Source: Agrococcus jejuensis
GTDB taxonomy: Bacteria; Actinomycetota; Actinomycetes; Actinomycetales; Microbacteriaceae
DNA length: 64,000 nt
NCBI RefSeq assembly: GCF_007679035.1
Contig: NZ_VEFR01000001.1
Coordinates: forward strand, 248,001-312,000
Direction: 5' to 3'
Below, in pieces: positions 24,085 to 34,040 of this stretch. The translations under genes and the position numbers were made by a program. The notes under the pieces were generated by a model, which did no database searches, was not told the DNA's origin, and was given only the letters and a program-made list of their open reading frames with translations. Numbering within the stretch: the first letter of the stretch is position 1; each line of letters begins with the position of its first letter.

Positions 24085-26175
24085 ATGGATGCGTTCCGCA
24101 GCGCCTACGCCCACGGATTCGCGCGCGTCGCCGCGTGCACGCTGCCGGTCGCGCTCGCGCAGCCCGCGGTGAACGCCGAGCGCATCGCCGAGCGCGTGCG
24201 CGCGCTCGACGCCGAGGGCGTCGCCGTCGCCGTCTTCCCCGAGCTGTCGCTGTCGGGGTACGCGCTCGACGACCTGCACCTGCAGGACGTGCTGCTGGAC
24301 GCCGTCGACCGCGCCGTCGTCGACCTCGCCGAGGCGACGGCCGACCTCGCGCCGATCGTGGCCGTCGGCGCGCCGCTGCGCATCGGCTCGCGCGTGTTCA
24401 ACTGCGCCGTGCTGCTGCACCGCGGCGTCGTGCTGGGCGTCGTGCCCAAGATGTCGCTGCCGAACTACCGCGAGTTCTACGAGCTGCGCTGGTTCGCAGA
24501 GGGCTCGCGCGCCCCCGCGGTCATCCAGCGTCCGCACTGGCCGGGCGCCGACGACGACGGCGAGCTGCCCTGCGGTCCCGACCTCGTCGTCGTGGCCGAC
24601 GACGTGCCGGGCCTCGCGGTGCACGCGGAGATCTGCGAGGACATGTGGGTGCCGGTGCCGCCGTCGTCGCTCGCGGCGCTCGCCGGCGCGACCGTGCTGC
24701 TGAACCTCTCCGCCTCGCCCATCACGGTCGGCCGCGCCGAGGATCGCCACCTGCTCGCCCGCTCCGCCTCCGCACGCGCCAATGCCGTCTACGCCTACGC
24801 GGCGGCGAGCGAGGGGGAGTCGTCGACCGACCTCTCGTGGGACGGCATGACCATGGTCTACGAGATGGGCGACCTGCTGGGGGAGTCCGAGCGGTTCCCG
24901 TCGGGCCCGGCGCAGACCATCGTCGACGTCGACCTCGACCGCCTGCGCCAGGAGCGGATGCGGCAGGGCTCGTTCGACCAGAACGGCGCGATGATCGGCG
25001 TGCCCGGCGTGCGGGAGATCCACGTCGAGCTCGAGCCGACGACCGACGACATCGGGCTGCGCCGCACGGTCGACCGCTTCCCGTTCGTGCCCGACGACCC
25101 CGCGCGCCTCGCGCTCGACTGCTACGAGGCCTACAACATCCAGGTCTCGGGCCTCGAGCAGCGGCTGCGCGCGCTCACGACCGACACGTACGCGCCGACG
25201 ATCGTCATCGGCGTCTCGGGCGGCCTCGACTCGACGCACGCGCTCATCGTCGCCGCGAAGGCCCTCGAGCGCCTCGGTCGGCCCGTCACCGACATCCTCG
25301 CGTTCACGATGCCGGGCTTCGCGACGAGCGACGACACGAAGGGCAACGCGATCGCCCTCATGGAGGCGCTGGGCGTGACGTGGGAGGAGCTCGACATCCG
25401 TCCCGTCGCCACGAGCCTGCTGCAGGCCATCGGCCACCCCGCGGGCGACGGCGAGCCCGTGTACGACGTGACCTTCGAGAACGTGCAGGCGGGGCTGCGC
25501 ACCGACCTGCTCTTCCGGATCGCCAACCAGCGCGGCGGCATCGTGCTGGGCACCGGCGACCTGTCGGAGCTCGCGCTCGGCTGGTGCACGTACGGCGTCG
25601 GCGATCACATGTCGCACTACGGCGTCAACGGCGGCATCCCCAAGACGCTCATCCAGCACCTCATCCGCTGGGTCGTCGACACCGATCAGTTCGGCGGCGA
25701 GGTCGGCCGCGTGCTCACGGCCATCGTCGGCCAGGAGATCAGCCCCGAGCTCGTGCCGCAGACCGCCGAGGGCGCGCTGCAGTCGACCGAGGATGCCATC
25801 GGGCCGTACCCGTTGCAGGACTTCACGCTCTTCCATGTGCTGCGCCGCGGCTATCGCCCGTCGAAGATCGCGTTCCTCGCGATGCACGCGTGGGGGGATG
25901 CCTCGGCGGGCGCCTGGCCCGTCGGCTACCCCGACGAGAAGCGCGTCGCCTACGACCTCGCTACGATCCGTCGCTGGCTCGAGGTGTTCGTGCGCCGCTT
26001 CTTCCAGCACCAGTTCAAGCGCTCGGCGCTGCCCAACGGCCCCAAGGTCGTCGCGGGCGGCTCGCTGAGCCCGCGCGGCGACTGGCGCATGCCGTCCGAC
26101 GCGAGCGCGGCGGCGTGGCTCGCCGAGCTCGACGCGGCGCTGCCGTCGGCGGCCGACGGCCCCGCGCCCCGATAG
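24085..26175 (+). CDS. nadE: glutamine-dependent NAD+ synthetase
   Basis: 696 residues. The N-terminal nitrilase-type glutaminase (1-290) has the triad E53 ([10 protein letters not shown]), K122 (VVPKMSLPN) and C184 ([10 protein letters not shown]). The C-terminal synthetase begins near 340 and has the ATP-pyrophosphatase loop [10 protein letters not shown] at about 376. The size matches the glutamine-using type. It converts nicotinate adenine dinucleotide to NAD+ with ATP and ammonia from glutamine, which fits its place directly upstream of glutamine synthetase glnA2. A likely leaderless start: TTGGAT lies about ten bases before the ATG. Confidence 0.95.
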   Translation: MDAFRSAYAHGFARVAACTLPVALAQPAVNAERIAERVRALDAEGVAVAVFPELSLSGYALDDLHLQDVLLDAVDRAVVDLAEATADLAPIVAVGAPLRIGSRVFNCAVLLHRGVVLGVVPKMSLPNYREFYELRWFAEGSRAPAVIQRPHWPGADDDGELPCGPDLVVVADDVPGLAVHAEICEDMWVPVPPSSLAALAGATVLLNLSASPITVGRAEDRHLLARSASARANAVYAYAAASEGESSTDLSWDGMTMVYEMGDLLGESERFPSGPAQTIVDVDLDRLRQERMRQGSFDQNGAMIGVPGVREIHVELEPTTDDIGLRRTVDRFPFVPDDPARLALDCYEAYNIQVSGLEQRLRALTTDTYAPTIVIGVSGGLDSTHALIVAAKALERLGRPVTDILAFTMPGFATSDDTKGNAIALMEALGVTWEELDIRPVATSLLQAIGHPAGDGEPVYDVTFENVQAGLRTDLLFRIANQRGGIVLGTGDLSELALGWCTYGVGDHMSHYGVNGGIPKTLIQHLIRWVVDTDQFGGEVGRVLTAIVGQEISPELVPQTAEGALQSTEDAIGPYPLQDFTLFHVLRRGYRPSKIAFLAMHAWGDASAGAWPVGYPDEKRVAYDLATIRRWLEVFVRRFFQHQFKRSALPNGPKVVAGGSLSPRGDWRMPSDASAAAWLAELDAALPSAADGPAPR

Positions 26176-26203
26176 CCTGGAGACCTGCGAGGGAAGGGAC
26201 CCG

Positions 26204-27529
26204 ATGGACAAGCAGCGTGACTTCGTGCTCCGCACGGTCGAGGAGCGCGGCGTCAAGTTCGTGCGCCTGTGGTTCACCGACGTGCTCGGCACGCTGAAGT
26301 CGGTCGCGATCGCCCCCGCGGAGGTCGAGAGCGCCTTCGCAGAGGGCCTCGGCATCGACGGCTCGTCGATCGAGGGCCTCACGAGCGCGTCGGAGGCCGA
26401 CGTCATCGCGAAGCCCGACCCGGCCACCTTCCAGGTGCTGCCGTACCGCGGCGAGATCGACCCGACCGCGCGCATGTTCTGCGACATCCACACGCCCGAC
26501 GGCGAGGCCGCCGCCGCCGACCCGCGCAACGTGCTCAAGCGCTCGCTCGCGAAGGCCGCCGAGCGCGGGTTCTCGTTCTACACGCACCCCGAGTGCGAGT
26601 TCTACCTGCTGCGCGACGCCGATCCGTCGAACCCCGTGCCCGTCGACCAGGCCGGCTACTTCGACAACGTGCCCGGCGGCACCGCCAACGACTTCCGTCG
26701 CGCGAGCGTGCGCATGCTCGAGGACCTCGGCATCTCGGTGGAGTTCAGCCACCACGAGGCCGGCCCCGGCCAGAACGAGATCGACCTGCGCTACGCGGAT
26801 GCGCTGACGACGGCCGACAACATCCAGACGTTCCGCACGGTCGTGAAGGAGGTCGCGATCGCCCAGGGCGTGCACGCCACCTTCATGCCGAAGCCGCTGC
26901 AGTCGAAGCCCGGCTCGGGCATGCACACGCACATGTCGCTCTTCGAGGGCGAGCAGAACGCCTTCCACGACCCCGCTGGCCAGTACCGCCTGTCGAAGAC
27001 GGGCAAGCAGTTCGTCGCCGGCCTGCTGAGGCACGCGCCCGAGTTCACGGCCGTCACGAACCAGTTCGTGAACTCGTACAAGCGCCTGTGGGCGGGCGAC
27101 GAGGCACCGAGCCACATCTCGTGGGGGCACAACAACCGCTCCGCGCTCGTGCGGGTGCCGCTGTCGAACAAGCCGTCGTCGGCGCGCGTCGAGTACCGCG
27201 GCATCGACTCGGCCGCGAACCCGTACCTCGCGTTCTCCGTCATGCTCGCCGCGGGCCTCAAGGGCATCGAGGAGGGCTACGAGCTGCCGGAGGAGGCGAC
27301 GACCGAGGTCTGGAGCCTCACCGACAAGGAGCGTCGTGCCCTCGGCTACGAGCCGCTGCCGTCGAGCCTCGACCGTGCGCTGGGCCTCATGGAGGACTCC
27401 GAGCTCGTCGCCGAGACGCTCGGCGAGCAGGTGTTCGAGTTCTTCCTGCAGTCGAAGCGCGAGGACTGGCGTCGCTACCGCGCGCAGGTGACCCAGTACG
27501 AGCTCGAGGCCAACCTCACGCTGCTGTGA
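26204..27529 (+). CDS. glnA2: glutamine synthetase type I, second copy
   Basis: 441 residues, shorter than the glnA1 product encoded at 32218. Signatures: FTDVLGTLKSV, DGSSIEG, CEFYLL, GPGQNEIDLRY, MPKPLQSKPGSGMHTHMSL and NRSALVRVP. The position of the adenylylated Tyr of GlnA1 is Trp (W370 in TTEVWSLTD), so this enzyme should not be modified by GlnE even though glnE follows it immediately (29-base gap). GAGGGAAGGGA precedes the ATG. It makes glutamine from glutamate and ammonia. Confidence 0.93.
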   Translation: MDKQRDFVLRTVEERGVKFVRLWFTDVLGTLKSVAIAPAEVESAFAEGLGIDGSSIEGLTSASEADVIAKPDPATFQVLPYRGEIDPTARMFCDIHTPDGEAAAADPRNVLKRSLAKAAERGFSFYTHPECEFYLLRDADPSNPVPVDQAGYFDNVPGGTANDFRRASVRMLEDLGISVEFSHHEAGPGQNEIDLRYADALTTADNIQTFRTVVKEVAIAQGVHATFMPKPLQSKPGSGMHTHMSLFEGEQNAFHDPAGQYRLSKTGKQFVAGLLRHAPEFTAVTNQFVNSYKRLWAGDEAPSHISWGHNNRSALVRVPLSNKPSSARVEYRGIDSAANPYLAFSVMLAAGLKGIEEGYELPEEATTEVWSLTDKERRALGYEPLPSSLDRALGLMEDSELVAETLGEQVFEFFLQSKREDWRRYRAQVTQYELEANLTLL

Positions 27530-27558
27530 TGCGCGGGCCCGTCGAAGGACGCTGACGC

Positions 27559-30450
27559 ATGCGCGCCGAGACGACGACGTCGCGACTCGCGCGGCTGGGC
27601 TTCCGCTCGCCGAGCGAGGCGGCGCCGCTGCTCGACGAGGTCGCCGAGGTGCTCGGGCCGCGCGTCGACGACCTGCGCCTCGCTGCCGATCCCGACCGCG
27701 CGCTGCAGTCGTTCGCACGCCTGCACCGCTCGGGGGTGCCGCTCGCCGCCACGCTCGCGGACGCGGATGCCGGCGCATCCCTCATGCGGGTGCTCGGCGC
27801 ATCCTCGGGGCTCGCGACATGCATCGAGCGCGCGCCCGAGCTGCTCGAGGCGCTCATCCCCGTCGCGCTGCCGACGACGGAGACGCTGCGCGCGAGCCTG
27901 CTCGCCGCCGTCGCCGACGCCGAGGCGTCCCGCGCCGACGCCATCGTCGCGCTGCGACGCCGCTACCGCTGGCATCTCGTCGAGATCGTCGCATTCGACC
28001 TCGCGCAGGCCGATCCCGTCGCGCACGTGCAGGCCGTGAGCGCCGCGCTCGCCGACGTCGCGGCAGCGGCGCTCGAGGCGAGCCTCGTCGTCGCGCGGCG
28101 CACCGTCGCGGCTCGCTTCGGCGAGGCCGACGTCGCGGCGACGCACCTCGCGGTCATCGGCATGGGCAAGACGGGCGCGCGCGAGCTCAACGTGCTCAGC
28201 GACGTCGACGTCATCTGGGTGCACTCGAGCGACGAGGGCCTCTCCGAGGAGCGCGCCGCGATGGTCGCGCAGGCGCTCGCCCGCGAGACGACCGCCGGGT
28301 GCATGGAGTCGTCGCGCGAGCCGATGCTGTGGGAGGTCGACGCCAACCTGCGCCCCGAGGGCAAGGACGGCGTGCTCACGCGCACGCTCGAGAGCCACGT
28401 CGCCTACTACGAGCGCTGGGCGAAGTCGTGGGAGTTCCAGGCGCTGCTCAAGGCGCGCGCCGTCGCGGGCGACGCCGACCTCGGCACCGCGTACGAGGAT
28501 GCCGTGCGCTCGAGGGTGTGGCAGTCGTCGTCGCGCGAGGGCTTCGTGGAGTCGGTGCAGCGCATGCGCGAGCGCGTCACCGACCACATCCCGGCCGACG
28601 AGGTCGACTGGCAGCTCAAGCTCGGCCCGGGCGGGCTGCGCGACATCGAGTTCACGGTGCAGCTGCTGCAGCTCGTGCACGGCGCGACCGACGAGCACGT
28701 GCGCCAGCGCGGCACGCTCGAGGCGATCGCGGCGCTGCACGACGCCGGCATGATCGGCCGCGTCGAGTCGGGCGAGTTCGCCGACGACTACCGACTGCTG
28801 CGGGTGCTCGAGCACCGCGCACAGCTCGCGCGCCTGTCGCGCACGCACCTCATGCCGTCGGACGAGGATGCGCAGCGCTCGATCGCGCGCGCGGCGGGAT
28901 TCCCGAGCGCCGCGGCGATGCTCGAGCGGTGGAACGCCACGAAGCGCGAGGTGCGCAGGCTCCACGAGCGCCTGTTCTACCGGCCGCTGCTCGCCGCCGT
29001 GGCGTCGCTGCCCGACGGCTCGACGCAGCTGACGTCGGAGGCCGCCCGCGCGCGTCTCGAGGCGAGCGGCTGGCGCGACCCCAAGGGTGCGCTCGATCAG
29101 ATCGCCGCCCTCACGAACGGCGTCACGCGTCGCTCGCAGATCCAGCGCGTGCTGCTGCCGGTGCTGCTGCAATGGCTGTCGGAGGGGCCCGACCCCGACA
29201 TGGGCCTCCTCGCCTTCCGCAGGCTGTCGGAGGCCCTCGGCGACTCCCCGTGGTATCTGCGCATGCTGCGCGACTCCGAGCTCGCGGCCCAGCGGCTCAT
29301 GACGGTGCTCTCGTCGTCGCGGCTCATCGCGACGCTGCTCGAGCGCATCCCCGAGGCCGCCCACTGGCTCGCCGACGAGTCGCGGCTGCAGGCCCTCGAC
29401 CACGAGTCGCTCGCCGACGAGGCGCGCGCGATCGTCGAGCGGCATCGCGTCGATCGCGACACGGCGCAGACCGCGCTGCGCACGCTGCGGCGCCGCGAGC
29501 TGCTGCGCGCAGCCCTCGCATCGGCGCTCGGCGTCGACGACGTGCTCGCGACGGGCGAGCGGCTCACGGGCATCGGGGCCGTCGCGATCGATGCCGCGCT
29601 CGACCTCGCGGGCGGCGACGCGGCGATCGGCGTCGTGAGCATGGGGCGCACGGGCGGCCGCGAGATCGGCTTCGGCTCCGACGTCGACGTGCTGTGGGTG
29701 TGCCGCGACGAGGCCGACCTCGACGCCGCGATGCGCACGGTGCGGGCGGCGAGCGACATCGTGCAGGACCCGTTCGTGAAGTTCGAGCTGGATGCGGGCC
29801 TGCGCCCCGAGGGGCGCCAGGGACCGCTCGTGCGCACGCTCGCGTCGTACGCGAGCTACTACGAGCGCTGGGGCGAGGTGTGGGAGCGGCAGGCGCTGCT
29901 GCGCGCGGCCCCGTTCGCCGGTGACGCCGACCTCGCCGGCGAGCTGCTCGCGATCACGACGGCAGAACGCGACCGCAAGGGCTTCTCGCAGGCGGATGCG
30001 CGCGAGGTCCGCCGCATCAAGGCGCGCGTCGAGGCCGAGCGGCTGCCGCAGAACGCCGACCGCACGCGCCATCTCAAGCTGGGCCGCGGCTCGCTGAGCG
30101 ACGTCGAGTGGCTCGTGCAGCTGCTGCAGCTGCAGCAGCCGAAGGACGACGATCGCGCGCGGCACGCGACGACGCTCATGGCGCTGTCGGGCCTCGTCGA
30201 GGCCGAGGCGATCACGGCGCGCGACGCCGCGATCCTGCGCCGTGCGTGGCTGCTCGCGTCGCGGCTGCGCAACGCGCTCGCGCTCGCGCAGGCGCGCACG
30301 ATCGACCTGCTGCCGACCGACCGTGGGCAGCTCGAGGTCGTCGCGAGGCTCATGGGACGCCCCGCGGGCAGCGCGGCCGCGCTCGAGGAGGAGTACCTGC
30401 GCGCGACGCGGCTCGCGCGCAAGGTCTTCGACGACCGCTTCTGGGGCTAG
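27559..30450 (+). CDS. glnE: glutamine synthetase adenylyltransferase / adenylyl-removing enzyme
   Basis: 963 residues, two tandem nucleotidyltransferase halves. The first active site reads GMGKTGARELNVLSDVDVIW (near residue 200), the second SMGRTGGREIGFGSDVDVLW (near 695), each followed by a helical domain with RxxLKLGxGxLxDxE motifs (QLKLGPGGLRDIEF, HLKLGRGSLSDVEW). In actinobacteria it tunes GlnA1 by AMP attachment to one Tyr. Its stop shares the bases CTAG with the stop of the convergent sigma-factor gene. Confidence 0.95.
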   Translation: MRAETTTSRLARLGFRSPSEAAPLLDEVAEVLGPRVDDLRLAADPDRALQSFARLHRSGVPLAATLADADAGASLMRVLGASSGLATCIERAPELLEALIPVALPTTETLRASLLAAVADAEASRADAIVALRRRYRWHLVEIVAFDLAQADPVAHVQAVSAALADVAAAALEASLVVARRTVAARFGEADVAATHLAVIGMGKTGARELNVLSDVDVIWVHSSDEGLSEERAAMVAQALARETTAGCMESSREPMLWEVDANLRPEGKDGVLTRTLESHVAYYERWAKSWEFQALLKARAVAGDADLGTAYEDAVRSRVWQSSSREGFVESVQRMRERVTDHIPADEVDWQLKLGPGGLRDIEFTVQLLQLVHGATDEHVRQRGTLEAIAALHDAGMIGRVESGEFADDYRLLRVLEHRAQLARLSRTHLMPSDEDAQRSIARAAGFPSAAAMLERWNATKREVRRLHERLFYRPLLAAVASLPDGSTQLTSEAARARLEASGWRDPKGALDQIAALTNGVTRRSQIQRVLLPVLLQWLSEGPDPDMGLLAFRRLSEALGDSPWYLRMLRDSELAAQRLMTVLSSSRLIATLLERIPEAAHWLADESRLQALDHESLADEARAIVERHRVDRDTAQTALRTLRRRELLRAALASALGVDDVLATGERLTGIGAVAIDAALDLAGGDAAIGVVSMGRTGGREIGFGSDVDVLWVCRDEADLDAAMRTVRAASDIVQDPFVKFELDAGLRPEGRQGPLVRTLASYASYYERWGEVWERQALLRAAPFAGDADLAGELLAITTAERDRKGFSQADAREVRRIKARVEAERLPQNADRTRHLKLGRGSLSDVEWLVQLLQLQQPKDDDRARHATTLMALSGLVEAEAITARDAAILRRAWLLASRLRNALALAQARTIDLLPTDRGQLEVVARLMGRPAGSAAALEEEYLRATRLARKVFDDRFWG

Positions 30451-31646
30451 GCGGAGCCCCCAGGCGGCTGGACGAGCCCGGCCGCGAGCGTCAGCAGGTG
30501 CTCGCGCACGTCGTCGGCGTCGGCGAGCGTCGCAGCCCGCAGCCAGGCGTCGCGCGCCTCGTCGCTGCGACCGGCGCCCGCGAGCAGCCGACCGCGCACC
30601 GCCCACCACGCCTGCAGCGGCTGCTCGTCGCCGAGCGCGTCGAGCCCCGCCGTGCCGCCGCGACGGCAACCGACGACCGCGGCGCGGGCGATGCGCGCGC
30701 CCGCCGTGGGAGCGACGACGAGCAGCGCGTCGTAGAGCGTCTCGAGCGCCGCCCAATCGGTCGCGCCCGTCTCGCGGCGCGCGCAGTGCACCGCCTGGAT
30801 CGCTGCCTCGAGCTCGAAGCGCCCGGGTGCGCCGTCGCCCTGCGCCCGCGCGAGCAGCGCGCGTCCCTCGGCGAGCAGCGCCGCATCCCACGCCCGCGGG
30901 TCCTGCACGTCGAGCGGCACGAACGCGGGGGAGCGACGCGCGAGCGACAGCGTGACGAGCGCGGCGAGCGCCCACGCCTCGCGCTCCGTGCCGAGCAGCG
31001 TCGCGAGCGTCGCTGCGACGTGCCGTGCCTCGCCCGCCATCGAGTCGACGCGCGCGCCCGGATCGCGCCATGTGAGCGCCGCGCAGCCGTAGATCGCCTC
31101 GAGCACGGCGTCGAGCCGCTCGGGCATGGCGCGTCGGTCGGGGATGCGGAAGGGGATGCCCGCATCCCGCAGCCGCCGCTTCGCGCGCACGAGCCGCTGC
31201 GCCATCGTCGCCGGCGGCACGGCGAAGGCCGCGGCCACCTGCGCTGCCTCGAAGCCCAGCACCGTCTGCAGCATGAGCGGGGCGCGGACGCTCGCGTCGA
31301 TCGCGGGATGCGCGCACGCGAAGAGCAGCTCGAGGCGCTGGTCGCCGATCGCATCGGGGTCGATCGCGGCCAGCGGGTCGATGCGCGGCTCGACGTCGAG
31401 CGCCACGTCGCGGCGCGCCGCCGAGCCCAGCACGTCGCGCTGCCGGTTCCTCGCCACCGTCATGATCCACGCCTCCGGGCGATCGGGCACGCCGTCGGCC
31501 GGCCACCGCCGCAGCGCCTCCTCGAGCGCGCCCTGCAGGGCGTCCTCGGCGAGGGCGACGTCGCGCGTCGACGCCGCCAGCAGGCTCACGAGCCTGCCGT
31601 ACGACGTGCGCGCGACGTGCGCGGCGGCGCCGGCCGCATCGGTCAT
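30447..31646 (-). CDS. ECF sigma factor with long C-terminal extension (ECF42/DGPF-associated type)
   Basis: 399 residues. Region 2 lies near residues 10-75 (ALQGALEEALRRW, RPEAWIMTVARNRQRD) and region 4 near 110-165 (PLMLQTVLGFEAAQVAAAFAVPPATMAQRLVRAKRRL). About 230 helical TPR-like residues follow, replacing an anti-sigma factor in this group. The preceding gene, overlapping by ATGA, encodes a DGPF/YciI protein, the standard partner. The C-terminal extension is thought to control activity. Its stop overlaps glnE's. Confidence 0.88.
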   Translation of the reverse strand: MTDAAGAAAHVARTSYGRLVSLLAASTRDVALAEDALQGALEEALRRWPADGVPDRPEAWIMTVARNRQRDVLGSAARRDVALDVEPRIDPLAAIDPDAIGDQRLELLFACAHPAIDASVRAPLMLQTVLGFEAAQVAAAFAVPPATMAQRLVRAKRRLRDAGIPFRIPDRRAMPERLDAVLEAIYGCAALTWRDPGARVDSMAGEARHVAATLATLLGTEREAWALAALVTLSLARRSPAFVPLDVQDPRAWDAALLAEGRALLARAQGDGAPGRFELEAAIQAVHCARRETGATDWAALETLYDALLVVAPTAGARIARAAVVGCRRGGTAGLDALGDEQPLQAWWAVRGRLLAGAGRSDEARDAWLRAATLADADDVREHLLTLAAGLVQPPGGSA

Positions 31647-32017
31647 GCGTTCGGCACCCACCGGCCATCGACGACGTGCGTGGCACCCGGCCGCACCTCG
31701 ACGGCGCCCCACGTCGCGTTGGGCGCCTGCGATGCCCATCCGATCGCGGCGTCGAGGTCGGCGACGTCGACGACGACCGTGCCGCCGAGCTGATCCTTCG
31801 AGTCGGCGAACGGGCCGTCCTGCACGCGCAGCGCGCCATCGACGACGCGCACGGTCGTCGTCGCGTGGCTCTGCTGGAGCACCTCGGCGCTCACGAGCAC
31901 GCCGGCGGCGTGCAGCGTCGCCGCGTACGACGCGAACGCCTCCTGGCCGGCGCGCAGCGTCTCGTCGTCGAGCTCGCCGGCCATCTCAGGGTAGTGGAGC
32001 AGCAGCGTGTATCGCAT
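31643..32017 (-). CDS. YciI/DGPF-domain protein, partner of the ECF sigma factor
   Basis: 124 residues of the YCII-related ferredoxin-like fold: MRYTLLLHYPEMAGEL at the start and the name-giving VQDGPFADSKDQLGGTVVVDV in the middle. Proteins of this family are found beside ECF42-type sigma factors; their chemistry is unknown. The stop overlaps the sigma-factor start (ATGA), so the two are made together. Confidence 0.88.
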   Translation of the reverse strand: MRYTLLLHYPEMAGELDDETLRAGQEAFASYAATLHAAGVLVSAEVLQQSHATTTVRVVDGALRVQDGPFADSKDQLGGTVVVDVADLDAAIGWASQAPNATWGAVEVRPGATHVVDGRWVPNA

Positions 32018-32160
32018 GGGTTCGTCCCTCTCGTCACGGGATGCGTCGTTCGCATCCTCCACCCTCATGTCGATCGGGCGACGTCCCGATCGACAGGTGC
32101 GACGAGATCTCTCGCAGACGCCACGATGCCCGGGCGCACGAGGCGCCCGGGCACGGGGAA

Positions 32161-32191
32161 GGGGCCGGGTCCCCCCAAGGAACCCGGCCCC
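32161..32191. terminator. hairpin after glnA1
   Basis: GGGGCCGGGT pairs perfectly with ACCCGGCCCC across an 11-base loop, 27 bases beyond the glnA1 stop. No strong T-run. Confidence 0.65.
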
Positions 32192-32217
32192 CGTCTGTTG
32201 GGGATCGACGACGTCGA

Positions 32218-33642
32218 TCAGACCCCGAAGTACAGCTCGTACTCGAAGGGGTGGGGACGCAGCGCGGCGGGAAGGATCTCGTTCTCGCGCTTGTACTCGA
32301 TCCAGGTCTGGATGAGGTCCTCGGTGAACACGTTGCCCTCCAGCAGGAACTGGTGGTCGGCCTCGAGCGCGGCGAGCGCCTCCTCGAGCGTGCCGGGCAC
32401 CTGCGGGATGTTCTTGGCCTCCTCGGGCGGCAGCTCGTAGAGGTCCTTGTCGACGGGCTCGTGCGGCTCGATGCGGTTCTTGATGCCGTCGAGGCCAGCC
32501 ATGAGCTGCGCCGCGAACGCGAGGTACGGGTTGCCAGAGGCGTCGGGGGCGCGGAACTCGATGCGCTTCGCCTTGGGGTTCGTGCCCGTGATCGGGATGC
32601 GGATCGCAGCCGAGCGGTTGCCTGCCGAGTAGACGAGGTTCACGGGAGCCTCGAAGCCCTTGACGAGGCGACGGTACGAGTTCAGCGTGGGGTTCGTGAA
32701 CGCGAGCAGCGCCGGCGCGTGCGCCAGGATGCCGCCGATGTACCAGCGCGCGGTGTCGGAGAGGCCGCCGTAGCCGTTGCCGTCGTAGAACAGCGGCTCG
32801 CCGCCCTTCCACAGCGACTGGTGCGTGTGCATGCCCGAGCCGTTGTCGCCGAACAGCGGCTTCGGCATGAACGTCGCCGTCTTGCCCCACTCCTCGGCCG
32901 TGTTCTTGATGATGTACTTGAACTTCAGGATGTCGTCGGCCGACTTCACGAGCGTGTCGAACTTGTAGTTGATCTCGGCCTGGCCGCCCGTGCCCACCTC
33001 GTGGTGCGCGCGCTCGAGCTCGAGGCCCGCGTCGATGAGCTTCAGCGACATGTCGTCACGCAGGTCGGCCTGCTTGTCGACGGGCGAGACGGGGAAGTAG
33101 CCGCCCTTGTAGGGCGTCTTGTTGGCGAGGTTGCCGCCCTCCTCGACGCGACCCGAGTTCCAGGCGCCCTCCTCGGAGTCGACGGCGTAGAACGACTGGT
33201 TCTGCTTGACGTCGTAGCGCACGTCGTCGAAGACGTAGAACTCGGCCTCGGGCGCGAAGAACGCGGTGTCGGCGATGCCCGTCGAGGTGAGGTACTGCTC
33301 GGCCTTGTGCGCCACCTGGCGCGGGTCGCGGTGGTAGATCTCGCCCGTGCGCGGGTTGTAGATGTCGAAGATCATGATGAGCGTCTTCGACTCGCGGAAG
33401 GGGTCGACGTACGCCGTCGTCACGTCGGGGATCAGCTGGAGGTCGGACTCCGCGATGCCCTGGAAGCCGCGGATCGACGAGCCGTCGAACAGCTGGCCGA
33501 CGGTGAAGAAGTCCTCGTCGACCGTGGCTGCGGGGATGTTGAAGTGCTGCTGCACACCCGGGAGATCCGTGAAACGGATGTCGAGGAACTTGACGTCCTC
33601 CTCCTTGATGAACGCGAGAACCTCGGACGAATCCTTGAACAT
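32218..33642 (-). CDS. glnA1: glutamine synthetase type I (main, adenylylatable)
   Basis: 474 residues from the ATG at 33642 ([15 protein letters not shown]). Type I signatures: [52 protein letters not shown] and [12 protein letters not shown]. The adenylylation loop is present with Y402 in [12 protein letters not shown], the target of GlnE. It is the chief ammonia-assimilating enzyme. Upstream lies a four-box GlnR-type operator (33713-33750), so transcription should respond to nitrogen supply, while GlnE gives fast control. Confidence 0.97.
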   Translation of the reverse strand: MFKDSSEVLAFIKEEDVKFLDIRFTDLPGVQQHFNIPAATVDEDFFTVGQLFDGSSIRGFQGIAESDLQLIPDVTTAYVDPFRESKTLIMIFDIYNPRTGEIYHRDPRQVAHKAEQYLTSTGIADTAFFAPEAEFYVFDDVRYDVKQNQSFYAVDSEEGAWNSGRVEEGGNLANKTPYKGGYFPVSPVDKQADLRDDMSLKLIDAGLELERAHHEVGTGGQAEINYKFDTLVKSADDILKFKYIIKNTAEEWGKTATFMPKPLFGDNGSGMHTHQSLWKGGEPLFYDGNGYGGLSDTARWYIGGILAHAPALLAFTNPTLNSYRRLVKGFEAPVNLVYSAGNRSAAIRIPITGTNPKAKRIEFRAPDASGNPYLAFAAQLMAGLDGIKNRIEPHEPVDKDLYELPPEEAKNIPQVPGTLEEALAALEADHQFLLEGNVFTEDLIQTWIEYKRENEILPAALRPHPFEYELYFGV

Positions 33643-33999
33643 GTCGCTCCTTGTGTTCCTTGGGGGTGGGCGCGCGTCGCGCACGCCGTGCTCATGACGC
33701 TATGGGGATGCGATTGCCCCGACATGACGCGATTGTTTCCGGCGTGTTACGCGGCGCGCCGAGGGTGGCGATGCACGCGCGGCATGGCGATGCGCGCATG
33801 GGACGGACGACGCCGCGCCGCCGATCGACCCGGGTCGATGGGCGGCGCGGCGTGCGGCGTCATGCGCTCCACCCTTCCGCACGCGGGCGGTGAGGGTCGA
33901 GCGGTTGCGCTGGATGCGAACGGCTTTGTCAGCGCCGGCGGCCGGCGCGCATGCGACGCGGATCGATGCGGCGTGGGTCGACGGGTCGGACGCTGCCGG
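33643..33999. other. glnA1 upstream region, non-coding
   Basis: 357 bases without a convincing gene. It holds the glnA1 promoter, the GlnR-type operator and, near its left border with DUF4191, a duplicated copy of that gene's 3' end (33929-33969). The G/C-rich stretch 33770-33920 shows nothing recognised. Confidence 0.6.
33713..33750 (-). promoter_or_regulatory. GlnR-type operator of glnA1
   Basis: Read on the minus strand, four pentamers are spaced by exactly six bases: GTAAC, GAAAC, GTCAT, GCAAT (at 33746-33750, 33735-33739, 33724-33728, 33713-33717). This follows the actinobacterial GlnR box pattern GTnAC-n6-GnAAC repeated twice, with two last-base deviations. It lies 71-108 bases before the glnA1 ATG. 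Confidence 0.75.
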
Positions 34000-34040
34000 T
34001 CAGCGGGGGCGGCCGGCGCGCATGCGACGCGGGTCGATGC
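33929..34040. repeat. direct repeat: duplicated 3' end of the DUF4191 gene
   Basis: 33929-33969 and 34000-34040 agree at nearly all of 41 positions, including GCGGCCGGCGCGCATGCGAC and the TCA that is the DUF4191 stop. The right copy is the coding end of DUF4191; the left copy lies just outside it. Confidence 0.7.

Noticed and set aside
27475..31839. A 1454-codon minus-strand frame
   Set aside because: Antisense to glnE, with low-complexity Arg/Ala composition and no recognisable domain.
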